From Bacteroidales bacterium (lineage in GTDB: Bacteria > Bacteroidota > Bacteroidia > Bacteroidales > UBA932), in the NCBI GenBank assembly GCA_017527625.1, contig JAFXPV010000023.1:9755-73754 (forward strand): a stretch of 64,000 bases of DNA, read 5' to 3'. The notes below the pieces were generated by a model, which searched no databases, was not told where the DNA came from, and saw nothing but the letters and a program-made list of their open reading frames with translations. Within the stretch, counting starts at the first letter, position 1, and the number at the start of each line of letters is the position of its first letter. The translations under genes were made by a program, and so were the position numbers. Of the stretch, positions 1 through 8,838 are shown in pieces.

Positions 1-2
1 AG

Positions 3-1706
3 GCTGTCCAGATAAGCGACGTCGAGGGGGGAATGTCCGAGTTCAAGCTGTCCCCCGACTGCAGCAAGGTTATGTACATCAAATCGGTGAAGAACCACAC
101 CGCCCCGACCGACGTATATCCCGACCTTGACAAGGCCACCGTGCGCACCATCGACGGCCTGATGTACCGCCACTGGGACCATTTCGTCGAGGAGATTCCG
201 CACACTTTCGTGGCTTCATTCGAGGGCGGCAGGGTCGCTGCCGGCAAGGACATCCTCGAGGGCCAGCCCTTCGAGCTGCCCACCGAGCCTTTCGGAGGCC
301 TCGAGCAGCTGAGCTGGAGCCCCGACGGCAGCAAGATCGTCTACTCGTGCCGCAAGCTGACGGGCATCGACTATGCCTTTTCGACCAATACCGACATCTA
401 TCTCTATGACGTGGCCACCGGCGCCTGCGAGAACCTCACCGAAGGTATGCCTGGCTACGACACCGAGCCCGTGTTCAGCCCGGACGGCGACTGCATCGCG
501 TGGTGCAGTATGGAGCGTGCCCGCTACGAGGCCGACAAGGTGCGCCTGTTCGTGATGAACCTCGAAAACCGCAACAAGTTCGAAATCACCGCCGACTTCA
601 AGTACAACGCTTCGATCCCCGTATGGAGTGCCGACCAGAGGTACATCTACTTCGCATCCCTGGTCGAAGGCGTGCAGGAGATATGGCGCTTCGACCTCGA
701 AGCATACAAGATGGAGAGGGTCACCCCCGACCACGAATGGTATGACTTCGACACCCCGACAGTGCTCGCCGACCGCCTGATAACCACCAACCAGTCTATG
801 ATGAGGCCTTCCGAGATAATCTCTGTGTCACTGGCCGACGGCAGCTGGAAGCAGCTCACCCACGAGAACGACGACATACTTGCGAAACTCGAGCAGCCCA
901 CCTGCGAGGAGCGATGGATCACCACCACCGACGGCAAGAAGATGCTCACCTGGGTGCTCTATCCCGACGGCTTCGACGCGAGCAAGACCTATCCGGCCAT
1001 CCTCATCTGCCTCGGCGGCCCTCAGGGCACGCTCAGCCAGGGCTGGTCGACCCGCTGGAACTACCGCCTGATGTGTTCGCAGGGCTACATAATGGTTCTC
1101 CCCAACCGCCGCGGCACGACAGCCTTCGGACAGGAATGGACCGAACAGATATCAGGAGACTACATCGGCCAGAATATGCAGGACTACCTGCGTGCGGCTG
1201 ACGTTATGCTCGCGGAGCCTTACGTCGGCAAGATGGCCGCAGTCGGAGCCAGCTACGGCGGCTATTCTGTCTACTACCTGGCAGGCATCCACCAGGGCCG
1301 TTTCAGCGCCTTCATAGCCCACGCAGGCATCTTCAACGAGGAGCATATGTATGAAGTCACCGAAGAGATGTGGTTCCCCGACTGGGACAACGGCGGCATC
1401 GCCCGTCCCGACGAGGTGCAGGCCGGCGCGCCGTGGAGCGACAACCCTGTGGCCCGCCGCCACTACGCCAACTCCCCGCACACCCTCATCAAGAACTGGG
1501 ACACCCCGATTATGGTGGTGCACGGCGAGATGGACTACCGCGTGCCGGTGGATCAGGGTATGGCGGCCTTCAACGCAGCCCAGATGATGGGCGTCCCGTC
1601 GAAGATGCTGCTCTTCCCCGACGAGAACCACTGGGTGCTCAAACCCCAGAACTCCGTCTACTGGCACCGTCAGTTCTTCGACTGGCTCGACCGCTGGTGC
1701 AAGTAG
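3..1706 (+). CDS. S9-family serine peptidase (prolyl oligopeptidase / acylaminoacyl-peptidase type), 5' partial
   Basis: The reading frame is already open at base 3 and reads through beta-propeller sequence before the first ATG at 33, so the gene starts outside the window. The first two thirds are WD40-like propeller repeats with SPDGSKIVY and FSPDGDCIAW blades. The last third is the alpha/beta-hydrolase domain: nucleophile elbow GASYGGY (Ser codon at 1251), acid in HGEMDYRVP, and histidine in DENHWV near the C-terminus. These peptidases cleave short peptides after the propeller filters the substrate; Bacteroidota homologues are usually periplasmic. The signal peptide cannot be seen. Family assignment is firm, exact specificity is not. 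Confidence 0.9.
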   Translation, partial: AVQISDVEGGMSEFKLSPDCSKVMYIKSVKNHTAPTDVYPDLDKATVRTIDGLMYRHWDHFVEEIPHTFVASFEGGRVAAGKDILEGQPFELPTEPFGGLEQLSWSPDGSKIVYSCRKLTGIDYAFSTNTDIYLYDVATGACENLTEGMPGYDTEPVFSPDGDCIAWCSMERARYEADKVRLFVMNLENRNKFEITADFKYNASIPVWSADQRYIYFASLVEGVQEIWRFDLEAYKMERVTPDHEWYDFDTPTVLADRLITTNQSMMRPSEIISVSLADGSWKQLTHENDDILAKLEQPTCEERWITTTDGKKMLTWVLYPDGFDASKTYPAILICLGGPQGTLSQGWSTRWNYRLMCSQGYIMVLPNRRGTTAFGQEWTEQISGDYIGQNMQDYLRAADVMLAEPYVGKMAAVGASYGGYSVYYLAGIHQGRFSAFIAHAGIFNEEHMYEVTEEMWFPDWDNGGIARPDEVQAGAPWSDNPVARRHYANSPHTLIKNWDTPIMVVHGEMDYRVPVDQGMAAFNAAQMMGVPSKMLLFPDENHWVLKPQNSVYWHRQFFDWLDRWCK

Positions 1707-1725
1707 GCAGCTTGCCGCAGTGGCA

Positions 1726-1733
1726 TACTTTTG
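1726..1733 (+). promoter_or_regulatory. Bacteroidota -7 box (TACTTTTG)
   Basis: TACTTTTG fits TAnnTTTG and lies about 36 bases before the ATG of the macroglobulin-like gene. No clear TTTG -33 element is visible, so this is a modest call. Confidence 0.4.
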
Positions 1734-1768
1734 GTTGATAGCGACATTCAAATAAAAACGATTTGGAT

Positions 1769-4700
1769 ATGGTAACTCTTTATCTGCTTCTCGGGCTGGT
1801 ATATAACGCCCAGAATCCTTCTTGGAACACGACACAGTACGCAGCGCTGTGGTCTAAAGTAGAAAAGGCCCTCGATGCCGGCAAGCCCCAGACTGCCGCC
1901 GGCTATCTCTCCGAACTCGAAACTATGACCCGCGAGAAAGGGGACGACCTCGAAAGGCTGGAAGTGATGAAACAGAGATATGAGTGCCTGTCCAGATACA
2001 ACTGGAAGGATGCGCGCGATTATTATACCCGTTACTCCGCGCTGCAGGATTCCATCTTCCGCGACCTGGACGCCAACATCGAAAAATATTGCAGGCACCC
2101 GAGGGTGATAATGCTCATCACCGAGAAGATCGAGCGCACCAAGAGGGAGCAGGACTACAAGTCCGACGCCAACAAGGACGAGGCGGTCTACAAGAAAGTC
2201 CGCGAGATGTGCCAGGCGGCCATCAAGGCTTTCCCGAAGAGCAGCTATGCCAAAGAGCTGAAAAGCCTCATCGACGAGATGGATTCCAGAAGGCTCAATT
2301 CCAGGGGCAAGGATAAAGGCTATCCCGGAGGGGAGATTACCTACATAGTCAACTCCAAGAATGTAGCCTCCGCCGACTTCAAGGTCTACAAGCTCAGCGG
2401 CCGCTATCAGATAGGCGACTACGATAAGTTCATCAAATACGACAGCGGCTCGACCCGCTGCGTGCTGGTAGGAGAGAAGAAGCTGGACGGCTTCGCCAAC
2501 AAATACAATGTAGGCGAGGAAATCTCCACCACGTGGAAGTTCGACGAAGAGGGCATCTATGTTGTCAAGGTAGTGTCCGGCGAGCAGGCTTCATATCAGT
2601 ACGTGTATATCAGCCGCGTGGCCGCCGCACTGCGTGAAGTGGGAGAAAAGCACGAGGTATATGCCGCTGATGCGATGACCGGCAAGCCTTATGAAAACAT
2701 CACGGTGACCAGCTACCGCGAGGGCAGCGGCAAGGGGACGTTCCTCTCTCCTTCAGTCTTTTCAACGAAAGAGTACAGGCAGGACGGCTTCACGCCTCTC
2801 GACCAGAGACTCTTCGACTCTCCCGGCTACTATTCGCAGCTGGCCATAGCTGCCGGCGGCGACGACTTCTCGGAGGCGATGGGCATCAGCAGGCCCTACC
2901 GCATCCGCAACCACGATTATGTAAGGGTAGACGAAAGGACTTACGTATATACCGACCGCCGGCTCTACAGGCCGACCGACGAAATCCAGTTCAAGGTAGT
3001 GGCCTTCAAGTCCGACGGCACCACAGGCTCTGTCATCGAGGGCAAGGAGATGAAAGTGAACCTGCTGGCTCCCGCGCAGCAGGAACCGGTGGCTACGGTG
3101 ACGGTCGTCACCAATGAGTGGGGCTCGGCCAGCGGCTCTTTCAAGATTCCGGAGGGCAGCCGCAACGGCAGCTACACCATCAGCACGGCCGGCGGCTCGG
3201 CCACCGTCAGGGTCGAGGAATATGTTACTCCCGATTTCTTCCTTGAAATGCCCGTGCCCAAGGGTATGTTCACTTTCGACGACGTAATAACCCAGACCGG
3301 TACGGTGAAGGGCTATGCGGGCGTCGCAATGGCAGGGGCGAAGATAGAATACACAGTGCACCGCAGGTCGTTCTGGATGAGGTGGACGCCGAGCCTCAGC
3401 TGGAAGCTGATTGACGAGGGCAGCGTGACTGCCGACGAGGCCGGCAATTTCAGCATCTCCTTCAAGGCCGAAAGGCCTGAGTTCGACGAGAGGGAGGAAG
3501 ACCCCAGGGTGGCTTATGTCGTCGAGGTCAAGGTCACCGACCGCAAGGGCGAGACCCACGAGGCTTCGACTGACATCATCGTTGCCGACATCCCTCTCCA
3601 GATGAACACGGCCTTTGCCAGCGAGCACACAGTCAATGACAGCGTCATCGCAGTCAACCGCGATGTCGAGAAATATATCCTCATCGAGGGCAGCAACCGC
3701 AACGGCGTGCCCCAGAGCGTCGAGGGCAGCTACCGCCTGCTCAGTGACGGAAAAGTGCAGGCGGAAGGCATCTTCACCACCGGCGTGCGCGAGCCGCTCG
3801 ATTTCAGCACCCTGCCTTCCGGCAGCTACCGCCTGGAATATGAGGTGATGTGGCGCGGCCGCACCATCTCCGGTCACAGGGAAGTAGCCCTGTTCTCGCC
3901 CTCTGACAGCAAGGCGCCTGTTCCCAGTATGCTTTTCTTCTATCCCGTCAAGAGCGAGGGCGGCATCGATTTCGTCGTCGCAACGACAGAAGACGACCTC
4001 TATCTGGAAGTCGAGCTCTTCGACCGCGAACAGAAACTCTACCGCCTGCCGCTGCACCTGCGCAATGAGGCAAGACACATCAGCCTTCCCTATCTCGACA
4101 AGTACAACGACCGCGTCGAGCTGAGCCTTTTCACCTTCCGCGGCTACAAGCAATACCACATCACCCACGAATTCAGCAGGCCGACGGCTCCGACCACTTT
4201 CGACCTCAGCATAGAGTCGTTCCGCGACAAGACCGCTCCCGAGACCGAAGAGAGCTTCACTGTGAAGGGCGCTCCCAGCGAGCTGACCGTGTCTATATTC
4301 GACATAACCACCGACCGCTACGGCGCTAATGCATTCCGATTCTCTCCCTTCTCAGCCTACACGACCTACAGTCCGTCGATCAGCACTAATATTTCCGACT
4401 ACGGAATGGTCTACGGCGAAGCCCTTGCCTATGGAAGGATGGCTTCCCGCTCTGCCTTGAACGGTGCGATGATGGATGAGATGGTGATGATGAGCAAGGC
4501 CGATATGTCGATCGGACCCCAGGCAGAGATGGAGGAAGCTGCGTACGATACCGCAGATGAAGAAGAAGGCGCAGGTGAAGACGACGCAGATGTTCGCAGC
4601 GACTTCGGGGAGACCATAGCCTTCTATCCTCACATAGTCATAGGCCCTGACGGCAGCGCCGAGGTGAAATACACCACCCGGCAGGCCTTCGGCACATACA

Positions 4701-6502
4701 GAGTGCTGATACGTGCTCACGACAAGGCGCTGCACAGCGGTTCTGCCGAGCGGCAGTTCATAGTCCAGAAGGAACTGATGGTGCAGCCGCAGCTGCCGCT
4801 GTTCGCCACCGAGGGTGACGAAATCGTCCTCAAGAGCTCTGTCGCCAATGTAGGCGCCCGCGAGTTGGAAGGCACGGCAAGGATCGTCATCGAAGATGCC
4901 GTCACCGGACGCAGGCTCAACCTCGGCACGAAGGACAAGAAGCTGACCCTGGCGGCAGGAGCCCAGACTGAAGTCGCCTGGACGGTGAAGATTCCCGCCG
5001 CGCAGAAGATATTCGTGACGATAAGCGTTGATGCCGGCGATGTGTCTGACGGCGAGAAGAACGCCATAGAAATCGTTCCTGAGGTGCAGGAGATCACCGA
5101 GACCGCATCGTTCGTGCTCGGAGGCCCGCACGGCCGCAAGTACTACGAGAATCAGCTCCGCAACCGCATCGGCGCCAAGGATGCAGTCATCAGATATGAG
5201 GAATACAGCACCCTCGACGCGGTACGCAAGGCTCTCGAGGCCCCCGCGCGTCCCGGCAATATGAATATGATCGATTGGCTGAACGCCCTCTACGTCAACC
5301 AGACGAGGAAGAAGATCGGCGAAAGCTGGGATGCGGACCTGACGAAGGACGCTGTCGCCAAGCTGCTTTCGATGCAGCACGCCGACGGCAGTTTCAGCTG
5401 GTTCCCTTGTATGTACGGTTCAGACGTGCTGACGATGCTCTACCTCGAAAAGATCCGCCAGCTAGAAAGGATGGGCGTCGGCCCCGAAGGTCTCGATGCC
5501 AGCCTCAGCCGCGCGCTCAAGTACCTGGACGGCCGCATAGCAGCCATATCGGATACAAAGAACTGGAGCTATACCTCCCTTATAGATTATTTCGCAATCC
5601 GCAGCCTCTATATGGACGTGCCTATGTCGGAGAAGGTGGCCGGCGTCTTCCGCCAGTTCCTCACCAAATCCGAAAAAGACTGGCAGACGCTGCCGATACT
5701 GGCCAAGGCAAGGCTTGCCAACACCCTGCTACGCACCGAGGGCACTGCCTACCACTCCAATCCACTGGACGGACGGGTTGAAAAACTCATCGCTTCGCTG
5801 GTGGACCACGCGGTTGTAAACAGGACTGTCGGCTGCTACTTCCCGAATGCAGTGATGCCGTTCAGGGGCCTGATGAATTCTGAAATATACGCTCACGCCG
5901 AACTGCAGGAGCTGTTCTGGAAGGTCGGTGAGGCTGCGACAGTCAAGGGTCTGCAGCAGTGGCTGCTGCTCCAGAAGCACAACCAGGCCTGGGAGAGCAC
6001 TATGGCTACCGCCGACGCGGTGTTCGCCCTGCTCAGCCACGATGCCGAAGACCTGAAGCTCGGCGCGGTATATTACACCTACAAGGCCCCGATGAAGGAA
6101 GTCAAGGAATTCGGCAATGATATGACGGTCAAGAGGAGCTTCTGGCGTGACGGCCGCGAGCTAGCCGAAGGCGATGTGCTGCACGTCGGCGACAGGGTCG
6201 AAGTCAGATATGACATCTGGAACGGCGAGAACCGCTCGTTCGTGCAGGTTCACGCGATGCGTCCTGCCTGCTTCTATCCCGTCGACGAACGCTCATATGG
6301 CTCGTCTTACTTCTACAAGGAGCAGACGGCCACTGGCACAGAATACTACTACCAGCTACTGGCTGAGGAAGACACACATCTCGTGGAGTCATTCTACGTG
6401 ACTCAGGAAGGTGTGTTCGACAAAGGTCTCGTGGAGATCGAGTCGCTGTACGCCCCCGAATACAGAGGCCATACGGCAGGCGGAACTGTCAGGAGTGAGT
6501 AG
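1769..6502 (+). CDS. alpha-2-macroglobulin-like protein (MG2 domain), very large
   Basis: About 1577 residues from ATG 1769 (a TTG two codons earlier is less likely). A short hydrophobic N-terminus suggests export. The middle has macroglobulin-type beta domains: YVYTDRRLYRPTDEIQFKVV is the classic MG2 signature, followed by a stretch like the bait and alpha-2-macroglobulin domains (FYPHIVIGPDGSAEVKYTT). The C-terminal third resembles the helical thioester domain (ADGSFSWFPCMYGSDVLTML) but I see no CxEQ thioester motif. An acidic, Met-rich patch sits at about residues 890-950. Bacterial relatives are thought to trap or inhibit proteases in the envelope. The gene follows the S9 peptidase on the same strand and its end overlaps the convergent murA by 14 bases. 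Confidence 0.85.
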   Translation: MVTLYLLLGLVYNAQNPSWNTTQYAALWSKVEKALDAGKPQTAAGYLSELETMTREKGDDLERLEVMKQRYECLSRYNWKDARDYYTRYSALQDSIFRDLDANIEKYCRHPRVIMLITEKIERTKREQDYKSDANKDEAVYKKVREMCQAAIKAFPKSSYAKELKSLIDEMDSRRLNSRGKDKGYPGGEITYIVNSKNVASADFKVYKLSGRYQIGDYDKFIKYDSGSTRCVLVGEKKLDGFANKYNVGEEISTTWKFDEEGIYVVKVVSGEQASYQYVYISRVAAALREVGEKHEVYAADAMTGKPYENITVTSYREGSGKGTFLSPSVFSTKEYRQDGFTPLDQRLFDSPGYYSQLAIAAGGDDFSEAMGISRPYRIRNHDYVRVDERTYVYTDRRLYRPTDEIQFKVVAFKSDGTTGSVIEGKEMKVNLLAPAQQEPVATVTVVTNEWGSASGSFKIPEGSRNGSYTISTAGGSATVRVEEYVTPDFFLEMPVPKGMFTFDDVITQTGTVKGYAGVAMAGAKIEYTVHRRSFWMRWTPSLSWKLIDEGSVTADEAGNFSISFKAERPEFDEREEDPRVAYVVEVKVTDRKGETHEASTDIIVADIPLQMNTAFASEHTVNDSVIAVNRDVEKYILIEGSNRNGVPQSVEGSYRLLSDGKVQAEGIFTTGVREPLDFSTLPSGSYRLEYEVMWRGRTISGHREVALFSPSDSKAPVPSMLFFYPVKSEGGIDFVVATTEDDLYLEVELFDREQKLYRLPLHLRNEARHISLPYLDKYNDRVELSLFTFRGYKQYHITHEFSRPTAPTTFDLSIESFRDKTAPETEESFTVKGAPSELTVSIFDITTDRYGANAFRFSPFSAYTTYSPSISTNISDYGMVYGEALAYGRMASRSALNGAMMDEMVMMSKADMSIGPQAEMEEAAYDTADEEEGAGEDDADVRSDFGETIAFYPHIVIGPDGSAEVKYTTRQAFGTYRVLIRAHDKALHSGSAERQFIVQKELMVQPQLPLFATEGDEIVLKSSVANVGARELEGTARIVIEDAVTGRRLNLGTKDKKLTLAAGAQTEVAWTVKIPAAQKIFVTISVDAGDVSDGEKNAIEIVPEVQEITETASFVLGGPHGRKYYENQLRNRIGAKDAVIRYEEYSTLDAVRKALEAPARPGNMNMIDWLNALYVNQTRKKIGESWDADLTKDAVAKLLSMQHADGSFSWFPCMYGSDVLTMLYLEKIRQLERMGVGPEGLDASLSRALKYLDGRIAAISDTKNWSYTSLIDYFAIRSLYMDVPMSEKVAGVFRQFLTKSEKDWQTLPILAKARLANTLLRTEGTAYHSNPLDGRVEKLIASLVDHAVVNRTVGCYFPNAVMPFRGLMNSEIYAHAELQELFWKVGEAATVKGLQQWLLLQKHNQAWESTMATADAVFALLSHDAEDLKLGAVYYTYKAPMKEVKEFGNDMTVKRSFWRDGRELAEGDVLHVGDRVEVRYDIWNGENRSFVQVHAMRPACFYPVDERSYGSSYFYKEQTATGTEYYYQLLAEEDTHLVESFYVTQEGVFDKGLVEIESLYAPEYRGHTAGGTVRSE

Positions 6503-7814
6503 GCGGGTCGTCGATGCGGCGTATCTTCGCTCCCAGGGCTGAAAGCCTTTCTTCGATGTTTTCATAACCGCGGTCGATCTGCTCGACGTTGTGGATGAGG
6601 CTCCGGCCTTCTGCGCCCAGCGCTGCGATGAGCAGCGCTATGCCGGCGCGGATATCCGGCGAGGTCATCTCCCGGCCCTTTAGGTTGCGGGTGTGGTTGT
6701 GCCCGATGACGACGGCCCTGTGCGGGTCGCAGAGGATTATCTGGGCTCCCATATCGATCAGCTTGTCGACGAAGAACAGTCGGCTCTCGAACATCTTCTG
6801 GTGGATTAGCACGCTGCCCTTTGACTGGGTGGCGACGACCAGCATCACGCTGAGCAGGTCGGGAGTCAGGCCCGGCCACGGAGCGTCGGCTATCTTGAGG
6901 ATGGAGCCGTCGATATAGGTCTCCACCGAGTTCTGCTTCTGGGCGGGGATGTAGATGTCGTCGCCCTTCTGGATGACCTTTATGCCGAGACGGCGGAAGC
7001 TGTCGGGTATGATGCCGAGGTTCTTGTATGAGACGTTCTTGATGGTAAGCTCGCTGCGGGTCATTGCAGCCATACCGATGAAGCTGCCGACTTCGATCAT
7101 ATCGGGAAGGATGGTATGGGATGCGCCGTGCAGGGTCTCGACTCCTTCGATGCGGAGGAGGTTGGAGCCTATGCCCTCGATCTTTGCTCCCATTCCGACG
7201 AGCAGCCGGCACAGCTGCTGCACGTACGGTTCGCAGGCTGCGTTGTAGAGCACGCTGCTGCCCTTGGCGGTCACAGCCGCCATTATGATGTTGGCCGTGC
7301 CTGTGACGGAGGCTTCCGACAGCAGTATGTCTGCCCCCTTGAGTTGTTTGGCGGTGATGACGTAAGTGGCCTTTTCAACGTCGTATACGGCTTTCGCCCC
7401 GAGTTTGGCGAATCCTTCGAAATGGGTGTCGAGGTGGCGGCGGCCGATCTTGTCTCCGCCCGGCTTGGCGGCGATGGCGAAGCCTATGCGGCTCAGCAGC
7501 GGACCGACCAGCATCATGGAACCTCGCAGGGCGGCGTTGTCCTTGCGGAACTGCTCGCTGCGCAGGAAGTCCATATCGATGTGGTCAGCCTTGAAAGACC
7601 ATTTCTTCGCGCCGACCTTGGCAGCCTTGCAGCCCATCTCCTGCAGAAGTCTGATGAGATTGCGGACATCTGCGATGTCGGGGACGTTGTCGATGATGAT
7701 TTCTTCCTTTGTGAGCAGCACCGCGCACAGCACCTGCAGCGCTTCGTTCTTCGCCCCCTGGGGAGTGATCACGCCGTGCAGGGAATGTCCGCCTTCGATT
7801 TCAAAAGATGCCAT
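6489..7814 (-). CDS. murA: UDP-N-acetylglucosamine 1-carboxyvinyltransferase MurA, Asp in place of the fosfomycin-target Cys
   Basis: 441 residues, full length. Transfers enolpyruvate from PEP to UDP-GlcNAc in the cytoplasm, the first committed step of peptidoglycan synthesis. The EPSP-synthase fold is clear from start to end: PQGAKNEALQ with the conserved Lys-Asn near residue 22, RGSMMLVGPLLSRIG near 97-111, and the catalytic loop PGGDKIGRR near 118-126. In E. coli the loop reads PGGCTIG; here the Cys is Asp121 (codon GAC, complement of 7452-7454). Cys-to-Asp variants in other bacteria remain active and resist fosfomycin. Divergent from dusB, sharing a short intergenic promoter region. Confidence 0.96.
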   Translation of the reverse strand: MASFEIEGGHSLHGVITPQGAKNEALQVLCAVLLTKEEIIIDNVPDIADVRNLIRLLQEMGCKAAKVGAKKWSFKADHIDMDFLRSEQFRKDNAALRGSMMLVGPLLSRIGFAIAAKPGGDKIGRRHLDTHFEGFAKLGAKAVYDVEKATYVITAKQLKGADILLSEASVTGTANIIMAAVTAKGSSVLYNAACEPYVQQLCRLLVGMGAKIEGIGSNLLRIEGVETLHGASHTILPDMIEVGSFIGMAAMTRSELTIKNVSYKNLGIIPDSFRRLGIKVIQKGDDIYIPAQKQNSVETYIDGSILKIADAPWPGLTPDLLSVMLVVATQSKGSVLIHQKMFESRLFFVDKLIDMGAQIILCDPHRAVVIGHNHTRNLKGREMTSPDIRAGIALLIAALGAEGRSLIHNVEQIDRGYENIEERLSALGAKIRRIDDPPTHS

Positions 7815-7840
7815 TGTTAATACTGTTGATAAAGATTATC

Positions 7841-7858
7841 CAAAGATAACTATTTTTG
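7841..7858. promoter_or_regulatory. back-to-back -7 boxes for murA (-) and dusB (+)
   Basis: CAAAGATA at 7841-7848 reads TATCTTTG on the minus strand and lies 27 bases before the murA start. TATTTTTG at 7851-7858 lies 5 bases before the dusB ATG. Only two bases separate the boxes, so the polymerases would compete. dusB mRNA from this box would have almost no 5' leader. Confidence 0.55.
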
Positions 7859-7863
7859 CTCTT

Positions 7864-8838
7864 ATGAAAATCGGTGATGTCGATTTAGGGGACAAACCCC
7901 TCCTTCTGGCGCCAATGGAGGACGTCACGGACGTGTCTTTCCGTTATGTCTGCAAGAAGTTCGGCGCCGATATGATGTACACCGAATTCATCTCTTCCGA
8001 CGGCCTTGTCCGCGACGCTGCGGGCTGTCTGGCCAAGATGCAGGTTTACGATTACGAACGGCCGATAGGTATGCAGGTCTACGGCAACATCCCCGACGCG
8101 ATGGTGGAGTCCGCAGTGCGAATGGACGAGGCGGGGGCCGATGTGGTGGACATCAACTTCGGCTGCCCGGTGAGCAAGATAGCGCGGCGCGGGGCTGGCA
8201 GCGGTATGATGAAGGAGCCTGACAAGATGGTGGAAATCACCCGCAGGATCGTCGAGGCCGTGAAAAGGCCGGTGACGGTAAAGACCCGCCTGGGATGGGA
8301 CGAGAATTCAAAGATCATAGTGGAGCTGGCGGAGAGGCTGCAGGATGCAGGCATAGCCGCACTGACGATACACGGCCGCACCCGCTGCCAGATGTACAAG
8401 GGCGAGGCGGACTGGACGCTGATCGGCGAGGTCAAGAACAATCCCCGGATGCACATCCCCATCATCGGCAATGGCGACATCAAGACTCCGCAGGATGCCG
8501 CGGCCGCTTTCGACCGTTACGGTGTGGACGGGATAATGATAGGCCGCGCTAGCTTCGGCCATCCGTGGATCTTCAGGGAGATAAGGCACTATCTCGAAAC
8601 GGGGGAAGAGCTGCCGCCGATGTCCGTGGCTGACCGTGTGGCCCTGGCCAAGGACCACCTGGCCAAATCCGTCGAGGTGAAGGGAGAACGCACCGGCGTG
8701 CTGGAGATGCGCCGCCATCTGAGCTGCTATTTCAAGTCGCTCGACAATTTCAAGGAGACGAGGCTGAAGCTGGTGACGACTATGGATATAGATGAGATCA
8801 ATTCTATTTTAGACTACATACAAGAACGCTGGGGATAA
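7864..8838 (+). CDS. dusB: tRNA-dihydrouridine synthase (DusB type)
   Basis: 324 residues from ATG 7864; a longer open frame upstream is only the antisense of murA. An FMN enzyme reducing uridines in the tRNA D-loop. Visible motifs: LLAPMEDVTDVSFR at the N-terminus (FMN barrel strand 1), DINFGCPVSKIARRGAGS with the catalytic Cys of the Dus family, VTVKTRLGW, IHGRTRCQMYKG and GNGDIKTPQDA (phosphate-binding). The last codon overlaps the lpxK start by one base, so the two are translationally coupled. Confidence 0.95.
   Translation: MKIGDVDLGDKPLLLAPMEDVTDVSFRYVCKKFGADMMYTEFISSDGLVRDAAGCLAKMQVYDYERPIGMQVYGNIPDAMVESAVRMDEAGADVVDINFGCPVSKIARRGAGSGMMKEPDKMVEITRRIVEAVKRPVTVKTRLGWDENSKIIVELAERLQDAGIAALTIHGRTRCQMYKGEADWTLIGEVKNNPRMHIPIIGNGDIKTPQDAAAAFDRYGVDGIMIGRASFGHPWIFREIRHYLETGEELPPMSVADRVALAKDHLAKSVEVKGERTGVLEMRRHLSCYFKSLDNFKETRLKLVTTMDIDEINSILDYIQERWG

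Noticed and set aside
2762..4168. 468-residue minus-strand ORF inside the macroglobulin-like gene
   Set aside because: Antisense shadow of a GC-rich real gene: no recognisable domain, full overlap with a gene that has clear domains.
7366..7863. N-terminal extension of dusB
   Set aside because: It is the antisense of murA; DusB proteins begin at the ATG at 7864.
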